Notes: a model not told the origin generated them from the letters alone. A stretch of DNA of 64,000 nucleotides from Owenia fusiformis (GCA_903813345.2 CAIIXF020000012.1:20784184-20848183), one strand, 5' to 3'. Positions 46,601-56,555 are shown, numbered from the stretch's first letter. A program made the numbers and translations.

Positions 46601-48888
46601 ATTCAACAATTGCAAGACCTCTGAATCAACTTTGTGAGAAGACACAAAAATTTGTGTGGTCAAAGGAGTGTGAAACGGCTTTCCAAACACTAAAGACCGC
46701 AATAGCATCAGCTCCCATATTGGCCTATCCAGAAGCTGATAGTCAATTTATATTAGACACAGATGCATCTGACTTTGGTATCGGTGGTGTATTATCAATT
46801 GTTAAAGATGGAGTAGAGAAACCTGTCACATACTCAAGTCGAACACTCAATAAGTCGGAACGTAGATACTGCGTCACCAGAAAAGAATTATTAGCCGTTG
46901 TTGTATTTGTCAAGAAATTCAGACCGTATCTTTATGGTAGGAAATTCATCATAAGGACTGACCATAAAGCTCTGAAATGGCTGTTCAAATTCAAAGAGCC
47001 AGATGGACAAATAGCAAGATGGCTAGAGATGCTAAGTTCCTATGACATGGAGATTCAACACCGTGCAGGAAAATCACATAGTAATGCAGATGGACTTTCA
47101 AGAATGGTATGTCCCCAGTGTGGCATGAAAGATGGGAAAGTCAACGCCATACATGAAAACACTTCAAGGCCACAAGAGAAGCATATATTGGAGGCGTGGA
47201 CATCAGAAGAAATCAGAAATATGCAATTGAATGATAAGGACATCAGTCCGATCTTAAAAGCATTTGAAAAGCAGAAACGACCGCAATGGAATCAAATTAG
47301 CAAGGAGAGTCCAGCAACTAAACATCTGAATTCTCAATGGGATAGATTAGAAATAAAAGGTGGAATTTTGTACAGGCGCTTTGAATCTCACATTGGAGAC
47401 AAAGTTACATTTCAAATGGTACTTCCCAAGAGACTGCATAGAGATGTATTGTTTCAGTTGCACAGTATGCCAACAGGAGGACACTTAGGAGTGATGAAAA
47501 CTGTTGAAAAGATTAGGGAAAGATTTTACTGGCACAGTTTGCGCAGTGATGTCAGAAATTGGTGCCATCAATGTGATCAATGTGCATCACGAAAACCAAA
47601 TTTAAAGAAGAAAAGGGCAAAGATGAAGTTTTATCAAGTTGGAGCTCCCATGGAGAGGATCGCGACAGATATCCTTGGTCCTCTACCCACATCAGAAAAG
47701 GGAAACAAGTATATTTTAATTGTAGCAGATTATTTCACAAAATGGACAGAGGCCTACGCAATGCCTAATCAAGAAACAGAAACAATAGCTGAGATAGTGA
47801 GCAAGGAATTCATTTGTAGATGGGGTTGTCCAATGGCCATGCACAGTGACCAAGGAAGAAACTACGAGTCCAAAGTTTTTCAAGAAGTATGCAAGGCTTT
47901 TGGAATTGATAAAACAAGAACCACACCACTTAGACCATGTTCTGACGGGATGGTTGAACGCTTTAATCGCACACTAGAAAGTATGCTGAGCATGTTTGTA
48001 GAAAAGCACCAGCGTGATTGGGATGAGTACCTGCCATATTTGATGTTAGCGTATCGCACTTCAGTTCACGAAACATCGCAGTTTACACCATGTGAAATGA
48101 TGTTGGGAAGACAATTGAACTTACCAGTTGATATGGTTTTCGGACCACCACCTGGAAACAATGTCAGAGAAGAAACTGAATATGTTGAAAGAATGAAGAA
48201 CAGGATGGAAAGTGCACATGCATTTGCGAGAGAGAGTCTCAAAAAGAACAGTCTGAGACAAAAGAAGAATTATGATATCAGAGCAGGAGATAACACAATG
48301 CATGAGGGAGATGCTGTTTGGCTGCATTGCCCAATGAGGAAGCCAGGCATCTCACCAAAATTGCAAAGACCGTATCAAGGACCTTACGTCATCACGAAAA
48401 GAATAAGTGACATCACATTTAGGATCCAAAGATCAAAAAGGAGTAAGGCCACTGTAGTCCATATAGACAGACTGAAGCCATACATGGGAGAAAATAAGCC
48501 GACTTGGTACAAGAAAAGAGAACCAGATGTAGACCAAGAAGAAGTAGAACAAGCAGAAAATCCAGCACGTCATGTTCAAGATATGCAAAGGGTAGTACAA
48601 TCAACAACAGAGCCTGTAGAAGTGGAACATAATGAAACTGAGGATGATGATTCAAATGAAGATGAGGCTGAGACACAAATGAATCAAAACGAAGACGATC
48701 AAGGAGAATCAGAAGAATTCTATGAAGTAGAGAAGATTCTCGGTAAAAGAAAGAGAAATGGTAAACTAGAGTATTTGTGCAAATGGAAAGGATGGGATTC
48801 TTGCCATAATACGTTTGAGCCATTTACACATTTGAACGAATCTGCAAAGGATTATATTAGGTGTCATGTGATACCAGATGTGAAATAA
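43627..48888 (+). CDS. gag-pol: Gag-Pol polyprotein with C-terminal chromodomain
   Basis: A single 1753-codon frame. The ATG at 43627 could be bypassed for M6 (43642, better context). Gag: a retrotransposon capsid region at about 60-220, then two zinc knuckles at 294-327. The first, CFNCQGNHTSNMC, is one residue shorter than the usual CX2CX4HX4C, while the second, CTRCHDERHVKEFC, is regular. Protease: LIDSGS with catalytic D458, later ILGMDF. Reverse transcriptase: FCIDYRKLN near 798 and YIDD at 897-900. RNase H: DTDAS at 1044 and TDHKALKW. Integrase: HHCC zinc domain from H1279, then D1348, D1408 and E1444 (DX59DX35E), and a GPY-type module (YQGPYVITKR). Chromodomain: 1699-1745 (FYEVEKILGKR, YLCKWKGW). 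No internal stop or frameshift separates gag from pol, so the ratio of products must be set by other means. All catalytic residues checked are present. Confidence 0.97.
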   Translation: MFYCIMEPKDMQQSNNNFEDREKRQMEYKKDAKTYQLAPSIRNFDSSNETENYKKCTYKAKPDTYNGEISWPDYELQFEICAEINGWNIVQKAKILAIHLKGAAREVLTDIPLESRSDYETLTQRLKTRFSPEQKEINKCNLKNKRRGTSESLTELGQYLRRQTALAYPGFDFSLREEIAFDHFMVAISKQSDMKTYIRLSKAKTLDEAVLAGLEWESYNVLDGANAFKENEMEKPNMILTVEREQTYVEKILQLVKEQQEAIDDLNRELADIRSFNGGIDQSEMLNTLHDVTCFNCQGNHTSNMCPDVLYCTRCHDERHVKEFCTADVSENARERRSPHREFSKYSYNHKLRRRRRHFEKFGGNRNYYRNSESGKSNVDRIPGLEQDWRNQNHSNDNGKVNSSGTERNVNTEFTPEINKMMKQVEKYKDRDIISSILEDGLFVKAKLESGTVQFLIDSGSCISIISMEKFMEIGKEKDIIVPPYNGFKNADGSQLPLVGYSNVSLGIGDGVFQHKICIAHISVDAILGMDFMVQHKCMLDMGNGRMRIGENYVDCWTRDSQPVIKVLVNSTVKVPPMSELIVKGRINRISGPYNGGKRQLGIVEPSQTFNDKHDVMIGRSLVDLKDKKEQLIPLRVLNPTDQPIVIYRNTRAAEVELIDKIDHVLDQYGNRINAVSSSDSKPSQKIPEYLKDLHERSSKHLNTDQSQLIGDLLIRYKDIFAKSSDDLGKTSIVEHTIDTGNHAPIRQPPRRQALAQQKVVTEEVEKMLKNGIIEPSNSPWSSPVVLVKKKDGTTRFCIDYRKLNEVTRKDAYPIPRLDTCLDSLAGAQWFCSMDLASGYWQVKMHEADKDKTSFVVKDGLFSFNVLPFGLTNAPSTFQRLMETVLRGLQWKTSLLYIDDVLTWGTTFENTMNNLQEVFERIRKSGMKLKPKKCSLFQKDLIFLGHKVSTDGIETDPVKVERIVNWKTPRCQKEVRAFNGFVGYYRKFIKNYSTIARPLNQLCEKTQKFVWSKECETAFQTLKTAIASAPILAYPEADSQFILDTDASDFGIGGVLSIVKDGVEKPVTYSSRTLNKSERRYCVTRKELLAVVVFVKKFRPYLYGRKFIIRTDHKALKWLFKFKEPDGQIARWLEMLSSYDMEIQHRAGKSHSNADGLSRMVCPQCGMKDGKVNAIHENTSRPQEKHILEAWTSEEIRNMQLNDKDISPILKAFEKQKRPQWNQISKESPATKHLNSQWDRLEIKGGILYRRFESHIGDKVTFQMVLPKRLHRDVLFQLHSMPTGGHLGVMKTVEKIRERFYWHSLRSDVRNWCHQCDQCASRKPNLKKKRAKMKFYQVGAPMERIATDILGPLPTSEKGNKYILIVADYFTKWTEAYAMPNQETETIAEIVSKEFICRWGCPMAMHSDQGRNYESKVFQEVCKAFGIDKTRTTPLRPCSDGMVERFNRTLESMLSMFVEKHQRDWDEYLPYLMLAYRTSVHETSQFTPCEMMLGRQLNLPVDMVFGPPPGNNVREETEYVERMKNRMESAHAFARESLKKNSLRQKKNYDIRAGDNTMHEGDAVWLHCPMRKPGISPKLQRPYQGPYVITKRISDITFRIQRSKRSKATVVHIDRLKPYMGENKPTWYKKREPDVDQEEVEQAENPARHVQDMQRVVQSTTEPVEVEHNETEDDDSNEDEAETQMNQNEDDQGESEEFYEVEKILGKRKRNGKLEYLCKWKGWDSCHNTFEPFTHLNESAKDYIRCHVIPDVK

Positions 48889-50695
48889 TAAATGTCAATG
48901 TTCTCAGCATATTAGTGAACGTTTAGGACAGTTGTAGTAGAGTAAGGAAGATTAAGATACATATTGTTGTAGATAATTGTGTAAATATGTTTTGATGATA
49001 GAACCCAAAGGATTTGTTTACAGTTTAACATGGTTGTGAAGAAATTGGAGAAGATTTTTGGAAATTCAACTATATGTGCGTAGATAAATATTGTAAATAA
49101 TTATATAAGTTGTTGTCAGCTAGTAGGAATTGGGGAATGATTGATGTCGGATGTAAACAACATAGTGATTTAGGGAAAAAAATAGATTGAAGGGGATATA
49201 TATATTGATGTGTCAAATAACGAGAAGCAACACGATTTGCAGTTGAATAAACCAACTTTAAATGTTTTCCAAAGTGCGTCATGTAATGCTTCAGATTCAG
49301 TAAATAAGTTCTTGCCGTAAAATATGTTTTCACGCAAGTAATTGCTTGCCTTAAGGTGAATTGCATAGCTTGAACTATTGTATGCCGAAGTTTCTTTAGC
49401 AATGCCGTTAATGATTATTTGGAAAATGTTGAAAGAAGGTGCTTGGTGATCCTGAATCTATGAAGTGTTTTTTTTTTGTCTGGCAGTTACATTAAAGGAT
49501 ATTTGAAGGAACGGTTGTTTTAAGAAGCTGAATCTTCGGATGTGATGGGTTCGTTTAAGAAGACGACAACATGTATTTTACTTTGATCTGTATGAATGTG
49601 AGTGGGCTAGTAGTAACCCATGAAACGATTGACTACGACAAAATGTGTGTGTGAATGTTGATCAAATAAGAAATGATGCTGTTCATTTTCTTTGACGGTT
49701 TCTTCAACTGATGATAGTTTAGATATGATTATGTTCTCGGCGTCATGAACCGAAACTGATCATTTTGAGTATCAATTACTCATGCATTCTGTATTTTATT
49801 TACTTAGTGGATGTGCACGTACATTTGTGCTATGGGGAGGTGTGATACGATACTATGAATTGTGTCTGAAAGTTTGGAAAGACAGTTGGATCTCGATATG
49901 TTTGGTAGCAGCTAAATCAAGTTTCACTGATTATGGTTATGGTGATCCAAGTGATACAACTTGCATAGAGTTAAAATAGTTGAAAATGGTCATTTGGAAT
50001 AAGAGTACTAGCTTTGGATATATGGAGAGAGTGATATTTGTGGAGACTATCAAGTTTTTGAACCAGAAAAGGATAATGTCTGATATAAGATGATGTGCAT
50101 AGTTTGGTCTATTGTTTTGTCTGATCAAGCACATATAGTTCATTGGAGAAGAATACAAAAACTCCAATTCAAGAAATGAAATGACTTGTTAGTAAGAATG
50201 TATTTTTGAGCTGTAAAATAGGAAAACGTGTAGAGGAATACAGTATTATCAATGGAGGAAAATGTAAATAGCACTGACAATATATGAATTGAAGGAGCTT
50301 TGTGATTTGTAATGGCTAGATAGTCATCCCCTAGAAATAATTTTGTCTAAACGAGGACGTTAACTAAAGAAAGGAGGGAGTGAAAGCATGTTATCTGAGA
50401 ATGTTTGTAAAAAAATGATTGAAATCTGCATTGTACATAGATATTGATTGATATTTTTGAAGATGTTTGATGTATACGTATATAGACCTAACAGAGAGAT
50501 ATCTACTAAGTTACATTTTGAAGCCGAGGCCTTAATTGGTGACCATGTGAAGTTTCTATGAAGTGGATTTAAGTTTGAATTTGAAAACGACCGTGGAATT
50601 TTTAAAAATGTGGAAAATGAAATGTACCAGTCACATATTTACCAAAATAGAATGGAGGAATATATTAAATGTTAATGACGAGGACGTCATTTTAT
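48889..50695 (+). other. Non-coding 3' part of the retroelement
   Basis: 1.8 kb between the pol stop and the polypurine tract. The longest frames are about 65-110 codons on either strand and show no signal peptide, membrane segment or env-like motif. It may be the remnant of a third gene or an RNA-level element. Confidence 0.8.
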
Positions 50696-50706
50696 AAGAG
50701 GGGGAG
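50696..50706 (+). promoter_or_regulatory. Polypurine tract
   Basis: AAGAGGGGGAG lies three bases before the 3' LTR. It fits as the primer for plus-strand DNA synthesis. Confidence 0.85.
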
Positions 50707-50709
50707 CTA

Positions 50710-51680
50710 TGTAACGGTCTGCTTAACGAAATTATTAATACATAAAGCTTTCCCAGTTGCGGTAGTATGATATTTTAAAGTCTATTTCACTGAAACACAA
50801 AAATGGAGCAACACTTTACATATGAATCCTGTGTGGTAGACCAATTGAAAATAAACCGGTTTTGTAACTTCGAAGAAGCAAACCACGACGGAAAACGCAA
50901 TTCGAACGCGAGTTGGAAATAATTATCTATAATCTGATTGGTTGATTTTGTATCAACTCACGATTGAATCGAATGTTAGATCGCCAGCGTTGTAGGGCGT
51001 CAGACGATATCGGGAGGCACGACAAGGTAGGGCTATGCACATTTTCTAGGTGAACAACATTCCTGTTTCTGGACTGGGCGTTACTTCGGCTTACAGACTT
51101 CATCAACAGCAATATGCAGCAATGAGCAACCCAAGATAAGGATTCGTAAGCTGTGAATCTACAGCAGTCCATTGGGGTGCCGTAACGGCTGGAATTCGCT
51201 GAAGGAATAGCGTCACCACGGGAGTTGAGACCGCACAGTGAGCCAAGCCCACCAAGAGCAGCCAGTCTCCGAAAGTCGAGAACCTACACTCTATGCAAGT
51301 CCCCTATCATCGTGATCAAGTCCACGACGACTTCAAGGGCCAGTCCCACAACCGGTTGCCTCTTATCGTCTCGCATAGCTTTTATTATATTTTATAGACA
51401 TTTTTAATAGACATTTCTGTAGTATTATTTTGAAAGACATTTTATAAAGGCATTTACATATCTAGAGTAATAGATTAAATTAAAAGCATCATAAATACCA
51501 TATTTCTTTCTCTCAGTGCAATATTACTATTTTGATCATATTGTTCTCTATGTTGATTTTAAATAAATAAGCCTTGTACATATTGTTATATTTTACATCA
51601 CTTGTCGTGTTGCATGTTGTATTTGATCTATTAGGCCCTGTTTGAAAGTCCCTTTCCCTCCCCCGTCACGTCCGGTTACA
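50710..51680 (+). repeat. 3' LTR, 971 bp
   Basis: Matches the 5' LTR base for base as far as I can compare by eye, with a constant offset of 10,923. AATAAA at 51562-51567 would serve the element's transcript. The right target duplication TATG follows. Confidence 0.97.
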
Positions 51681-51686
51681 TATGGA

Positions 51687-52040
51687 TTAATTTTTCTCTG
51701 ATCTTTTAATAATATACATGTCACGTACATTACTGGACATCACCTTTAGTTCACCACGACTAACACGCTCATCGCCTCCGAAAACCAGTTTCAGTTTGTT
51801 AGATGTCTTCAGGTCTTCAGGTAAGTATTTGTTTATCACTACTTGTATTTGGGTCCTGTTTTCATTGTTATTCGAACAAAACAATGTGAAGTGCTCTAAA
51901 GTCTCAACTTCATGCTGACATAGTTCACAAAGTCTATCCCGCATTGGAATTCCCTCCCATTCTCCAACGTTTACTCTCAGATTACCCGGGCTGCTATAAT
52001 TCAAAAACATGACAATGCTTTTATTGAATTTCTCAACCAA
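51687..52040 (-). pseudogene. Non-LTR retrotransposon, C-terminal zinc-binding end
   Basis: A minus-strand frame of about 117 codons ends at a stop at 51687-51689. It contains LRVNVGEW and then CELCQHEVETLEHFTLFC (CX2CX8HX4C), the usual C-terminal end of a LINE reverse transcriptase protein. A stop lies just upstream, so the copy is 5'-truncated. It differs clearly from the fragment at 17079-17896 and belongs to another family. The LTR retroelement inserted immediately downstream of this stop codon, so the LINE 3' end may continue left of 39783. Confidence 0.8.
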
Positions 52041-52599
52041 TCAGAATGCAAAAATGCAAAGTGTAAAAAAACCTCACTTATTGTTTTTCAATTGTTCTTA
52101 ATACGATTAATATTTAGTATATGTTAAATGATTGCACAAGCAAAATACTGAAAATTAACATGAGATTAGGTGTTTTGCCAGATATAAAAAATTGTACATT
52201 TTCTGTGTAGAATTAGAACTTTTTGCAGTAATAACGCAATTCTTTCAAAATTATAAGTCATAAGAGGCTTAGAACTAAACATGTCACAATTCTTACTCTT
52301 AGTTGAACAACAGTATCTAAATTTTCTATCAAGGCAGCACCTCAAAATATATATGGATTCCATAGGATGCATTTTTCTAAATTTCACCCTCTGTCAATAT
52401 GGTATTTTCCTTAGCCAATTTCATACCATCTAGTATTTTCCCTCCAACTATCTAGTACATCCCTCCCATTAATAAACATATGTGATATTAATCTGGTGTT
52501 CGGGTGAGGTGTGATCATTCGTTGTATTATTTGAATATAATATTCAATATTCTTTCTTCAGTCCCTCAATTTAATATTTTCTGAGCAGTTGGGTGGGCG
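52041..52599. other. AT-rich stretch, nothing recognised
   Basis: Short open frames only, with no domain and no repeat border. Confidence 0.45.
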
Positions 52600-53240
52600 T
52601 CCCAATCAATCGTGTCTACAAAGGAGTGGTATCGATATGGTGAACTTTTTGAACACGCGTTTCTCTTAAACCAGTCATCTAAACATTCTGAAAATTTTAC
52701 ACACCGTCAATTTAATGGTCATCTTTTGGATAATAATTTGAAATATATATACATATATACTTCTCTCTTTCTCTCTATTATTGTTGTAGAAAACATATCA
52801 GACACTCAAAAAATAGTATCTTGTTAATGAAATAAAAGGTTTATTTTAATTTTTATCTTTTTTTTGGGGGGGGGGGGGGTGTTTGTTTTAAGTTTTTGCA
52901 TATTTTTGTTAAGTCAACCAAAATCAAAATCAAATGAAACCCAAATTTCCTTTGGATAACTATAATATTGAGAGGTCTAAGAAAATGTTGTATATGCTAT
53001 TTTTTCCAACAAGGTTCGGAAAGACATTTCATTTCATTCTCAAGAATTGGTAGAAAGGGACAAAAAACAATTGCACAAAAAGAGAAAGATGTTAACAAAA
53101 ACAGTTAATGCAAAAATGATTCGTTTTGCGAATCAGTCAACATTACATAAAGGACCGTGTTTTTTTACAAAGCGTTTTCAATAATTGGAAGAGAAAAACA
53201 TTGTTGAATTCATTTCACCATATCGATACCTATCCTTTCC
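52600..53240. repeat. Two LINE 3' ends in inverted order
   Basis: 52612-52860 (GGTATCGATATGGTGAACT, TCTCTTAAACCAGTCATCTA, TTAATGAAATAAAAGG) resembles 60085-60200 on the plus strand. About 52860-53240 read on the minus strand repeats the same start (ATAGGTATCGATATGGTGAA) plus a CTCAATATTATAGTTAT block also found at 60360-60390. A G-run (52865-52879) marks the junction. Coding remnants are broken. Confidence 0.6.
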
Positions 53241-53481
53241 AGCCAAACTTTTTCATGGATGGATTCATCTGAAATTTCCAGGGATGTTTCTCAACCGGTG
53301 GGTTTTCAATAGATTGAATGCCCATGCTCAACATAAATTATGATTCTAAAATTCTCCCAAATATAAAATAAAATTAATTGTTTTCTCTCCAAATGTTGAT
53401 ATGCATTGTGAAATGCAATCCAGGGGGTGGGCCTCCAGACAGCATTCTTGAGCTGTACGTTTGGAGGCCGATATAAGGGAG
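53241..53481. other. Unassigned spacer
   Basis: No gene or repeat recognised. Confidence 0.4.
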
Positions 53482-54136
53482 GTTAAGTTACACGTTTTAT
53501 AGGTAACCTGTACGTGAGCATGTAATATTTCGACCCCCGGGGATTACTGTCCCGCTCCCAAGTCACTTTCCCAAGGAACTAACAACAATTCGAACATGAC
53601 TGTATTCGCGCCTTCTATAACGCCTAAACAAAGTCAACATTTCACCCGGGGTATATTCGCAAACATTGCCTCTGGTTATATGTGTAATATGTGACGTCAT
53701 AACGGCGGGCCGTAGTAATGGCGGACCATAATGAATATCCGAAACATTTTGGTGAGTTTTCATGTTCGAATCGTAATATAGACCTCAGAGCAGGGGTAAT
53801 ATAGTCTAATACACCCCTTAGGGCTAGGCACAAAAGCCTTGAACCCCTCATTCCCTTCGGTCGTTCAGGGTACAGAAAAAGTTTGTGCCTAGCCCTGTGG
53901 GATGTATTCGACAATATTACCCCTGCTCTGAGGTCTATATTTCTTAATTATTTTCCGTATACTCAAGCGACCACATAAACACTTCAAATGGAAGAATTGT
54001 TGAACGTCAGCGGATTAATATATCGTGATGTCACGGATTTTAATGGTAACAATGAACTTGAGGGGCTTTGCTGCTCGGCTGGAGGACCATAATTCTACAC
54101 GTTCACGTAAGATTTTTTTGAAACGTGTAACTTAAC
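53482..54136. mobile_element. TIR element with GTTAAGTTACACGTTT ends
   Basis: The left GTTAAGTTACACGTTTTA and right AAACGTGTAACTTAAC ends are inverted, and ACGTGAGC.TGTA against an ACACGTTCACGT block extends the arms. A 200-bp palindromic MITE (53747-53955) sits in the middle. No transposase frame. Confidence 0.65.
53747..53955. mobile_element. Palindromic MITE, copy 2 of 2
   Basis: ATATAGACCTCAGAGCAGGG (from about 53777) is mirrored by CCCTGCTCTGAGGTCTATAT ending near 53941. The outer bases TTTTGGTGAGTTTTCAT and TATTTCTTAATT match the copy at 34326-34523. This copy is the better palindrome. Confidence 0.8.
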
Positions 54137-54224
54137 TATCCTAATATGTACTCTGGGGATGTTGTAATGAACAGCGTAGAGTGTTTTGTTTGCCAAATTC
54201 TAACTCATAGCCTAAAGAAGTTCT

Positions 54225-54230
54225 TTTATT
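54225..54230 (-). terminator. Possible polyadenylation signal of the sulfotransferase gene
   Basis: AATAAA on the minus strand, about 14 bases after the stop codon. It implies a very short 3' UTR if used. Confidence 0.4.
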
Positions 54231-54243
54231 ATCGTATTCCAAT

Positions 54244-54798
54244 TTATCTATTTCTCGATTGATGATTTTTTGTGGTCTTACTACTGTAGTTCTGACCTGT
54301 TACTGTTTTGGAATAACCTAATTCCATGTACACCTCCGAACATCGTTTATCAATTTCCTCCATTAATTTTTTATCAAGCATTCCCTTCCAATTATATGCT
54401 AATCCCGAAGAATTGATCGATTTCAGTATTAGCATTTTTTGGACATATGGAAAGTAAGGCAAGTCTATGAACTTAAGTATCGATCCCATAGTCTTGTTAG
54501 CGTTTTCAGCGAGGTCTTCATAAAGTACTTGCATGAAAATATCTGGGTATTTCTTTTCCAGTTCATGTCTAATAGTTATATCTTTTTGGATGCGTTTACA
54601 TATATCACTGATTGTCTGATATTGTTTATTCTTAGTGAAGTTTGAAAATTCAGTCCATACTGTATTTACACGACTGTTGATTTCTCCTCTGGGGTCTCGT
54701 AGAAGGTGGAGGACTTTTACATTGTTTGTGTAGTTGATTGTATGAAGATAGCGGGATAATCCTTCCATTGAACCACGGACTACTTTGGCCAACACCAC
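54244..54798 (-). CDS. Carbohydrate sulfotransferase (CHST-like), last exon
   Basis: This exon holds 184 codons plus TAA, and it starts right after the acceptor CTTCTAG at 54799. It reads VVLAKVVRGSMEGLS and then VLHLLRDPRGEINSR. The latter is the 3'-phosphate-binding (3'-PB) motif by which Golgi carbohydrate 6-O-sulfotransferases hold the donor PAPS. Further on, LYEDLAENANKTMGSILKFI and a SGLAYNWKGML segment match the family's C-terminal fold. It joins in phase 0 with the exon at 56286-56555, where the preceding peptide CKSRS stands in for the family's C-K...IKTVR junction. The enzyme would transfer sulfate to a glycan in the Golgi lumen; the acceptor sugar cannot be told. Nothing is broken in this exon. 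Confidence 0.85.
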   Translation of the reverse strand: MVLAKVVRGSMEGLSRYLHTINYTNNVKVLHLLRDPRGEINSRVNTVWTEFSNFTKNKQYQTISDICKRIQKDITIRHELEKKYPDIFMQVLYEDLAENANKTMGSILKFIDLPYFPYVQKMLILKSINSSGLAYNWKGMLDKKLMEEIDKRCSEVYMELGYSKTVTGQNYSSKTTKNHQSRNR

Positions 54799-54897
54799 CT
54801 AGAAGTATATATCTATGGTCACCATTTATGTGAAATGCTAAATTCTAACACAAAATATGACAGCAAACGATTGTAACCATTTGGAAGTTGTTTAACG

Positions 54898-55603
54898 AGG
54901 CGTATAGCCTTTTTATTTTTTCGTGAAGCCACTCAGTAAAATTACGATTTATCTGCAACCTGATGTCCGATCAAGCTCATTCAAGTATCTATGTGTTCCT
55001 GACACGTTTGGGCGTGCGTCCGGGAATAACAACGTCTACCCAGAGTTTGCACGCTAAATTGACGTAATTCATGACTGAAATCGGGAAGACAAAATTTGAG
55101 ATTCACAAACAAAATTGCCTATGAAAACTATTTACAAAAGTGTTCCAGAGACTCTAATCTACTTGTTTAAGGTTTTACTTGAAGATACATTGCCTTATTA
55201 AGCAGGTAGAGCGGAATATGTACTTTACTGGTTTACATGAACGTAAATCATTACATGAGATCTGCAGTCTTCCGGGTTTTATCTAGGTTCGTATTGTCTT
55301 AATGGGGTTTTTCGACATTAAAACAAACCTTGTCTAAATAGATTTGTGTCTCGGGAACATTAATGTAAATAGTTATTATAAACAATTCTGAAAGAATATC
55401 ACATTTTTTTGTCTTCCCGATTTCAGTCATGAATTACGTCAATTTCGCGTGCAAACATTGGGTAGACGTTGTCATTACCGGATGCCCAAACGTGTCAGGA
55501 ACACATAGATACTCGAATGCTGTTGATTGGACATCAGGGTGCAGAGAAATCGTAATTTTACTGGGTGGCTTCACGAAAAAATGAACAGCTAGGGTTATAT
55601 GCC
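54898..55603. mobile_element. Intronic TIR element with about 190-bp inverted ends
   Basis: About 54912-55105 and 55405-55590 are reverse complements (GTGAAGCCACTCAGTAAAATTACG region, GTGTTCCTGACACGTTTGGG, TGACGTAATTCATGACTGAA, each given in part). It lies in the last intron of the sulfotransferase. The middle 300 bp is unpaired and non-coding. Confidence 0.85.
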
Positions 55604-56157
55604 ACCTTAAAGTCCCCATCTAAAGTTTGAAAATATTTTTTTATCATTCATTTACTATTTGTCAGGACTTAAAAAGTGATTTTAGAGATTTTTGAACAAA
55701 AAATTTTTTTTTTAAAAGTGAGCATTTCATTTCTCAAATATTCAAATTTCCCGCCATTTTCAAAAAAAGTTGAAATTTCTTAATCATCAAATATTTCTTA
55801 ATGCATTTCAAAAAAGATTATCTTTTTAACTTCAATGCAAAGGTTGAACAAAGGACACACTATTTCAATAATAAAATGCCATATTTAATGGGCCACTTCA
55901 ATGTTTTAACATATCAAAAATATTTAGAAACATTAGTGATGAATGCTATGCATTGGTATGAATTGTGGCTAATTAGAAGATATGAGTGACCTCTAAAAGT
56001 TGGTTTTAAATAAATTCACAAATTTTGGAACAAAAAGTCTATCAAAAACCACTTTTTGAAATTTAAAAAAAAAGTTTCACATATCACACTTTGATAACAT
56101 TGGGTAAGACTACAATGTAAGCCAAAGTGGTTTAAACTTTATATGGGGCCTTTAAAG
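55604..56157. mobile_element. Intronic short-TIR element, CCTTAAAGTCCCCAT ends
   Basis: CCTTAAAGTCCCCATCTAAA and the reverse complement of TTTATATGGGGCCTTTAAAGG form inverted ends of about 28 bp. The interior is very AT-rich (ATTTCCCGCCATTTTC phrase). It abuts the previous element. Confidence 0.65.
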
Positions 56158-56285
56158 GAACAATCTTTGCAAGGTTGTTATGTTACCATGAATGAGTCTA
56201 ATGTCATGTATTTTAATGTGTCCCAGCATCTTGCATTGCACAATAAACAGAGAGCTGTGAGGAGTATTAAACCTCTAAAACTTAC

Positions 56286-56555
56286 CGATCTTGATTTGCA
56301 CAATGCAAGGACACTTTCAATACAGTAATCTATCTTCCTGATACCAAACGGGTTTGTGGTATTGCCACGCATACAGTCTGTGTAGCCCTCCATGTGGATG
56401 AAAGGACTATTGGAGCGGATCAAGAGAGGACATTTCATGATGTCGAGTTCTTTAGGAAGCTTGTCCAAATTACAAAGTTGAAGTTGTCTGTATACTTCAG
56501 CTTCTAAGTCGATCCACTTTTCCTCAATTGTTAATTTTCTTGGGAATATCATTTT
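56286..56555 (-). CDS. Carbohydrate sulfotransferase (CHST-like), middle exon
   Basis: Ninety codons, phase 0 at both ends. The 3' border is AGATCG|GTAAGT (donor at 56285), a full consensus. The 5' border is an acceptor ATTAAAG (AG at 56557-56556) with only a modest pyrimidine tract, so that edge is less sure. The peptide starts KMIFPRKLTIEEKW and runs through KCPLLIR, YTDCM and DYCIESVLALCKSRS. This cysteine-bearing segment lies between the two PAPS-binding motifs in family members. No stop interrupts it. The splice phases match the neighbouring exons on the same strand, which is the main support for calling one gene. Confidence 0.75.

Larger units (their letters stand above)
39787..51680 (+). 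mobile_element. Complete chromodomain Ty3/gypsy LTR retrotransposon, 11,894 bp
   Basis: Two 971-bp LTRs (39787-40757 and 50710-51680) bound one gag-pol ORF. A TGG-starting primer-binding-type site follows the 5' LTR, and a purine tract precedes the 3' LTR. The element is flanked by TATG on both sides (39783-39786, 51681-51684), a 4-bp target duplication. The LTRs show no difference that I can see, so the insertion is recent and the copy is likely competent for its own proteins. The coding part is about 5.3 kb. The remainder is a 2.9 kb leader and 1.8 kb between pol and the 3' LTR, both without a convincing ORF, so no env-like gene is present. The integrase is followed by a chromodomain, placing it near chromoviruses. 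Confidence 0.97.

Noticed and set aside
43980-48823. Minus-strand frames up to 139 codons within gag-pol
   Set aside because: They are antisense to a continuous polyprotein ORF with all motifs and have no domain of their own.
48889-50695. A possible env gene in the retroelement
   Set aside because: No frame over about 110 codons, no signal peptide or transmembrane segment, and no cleavage-type motif.
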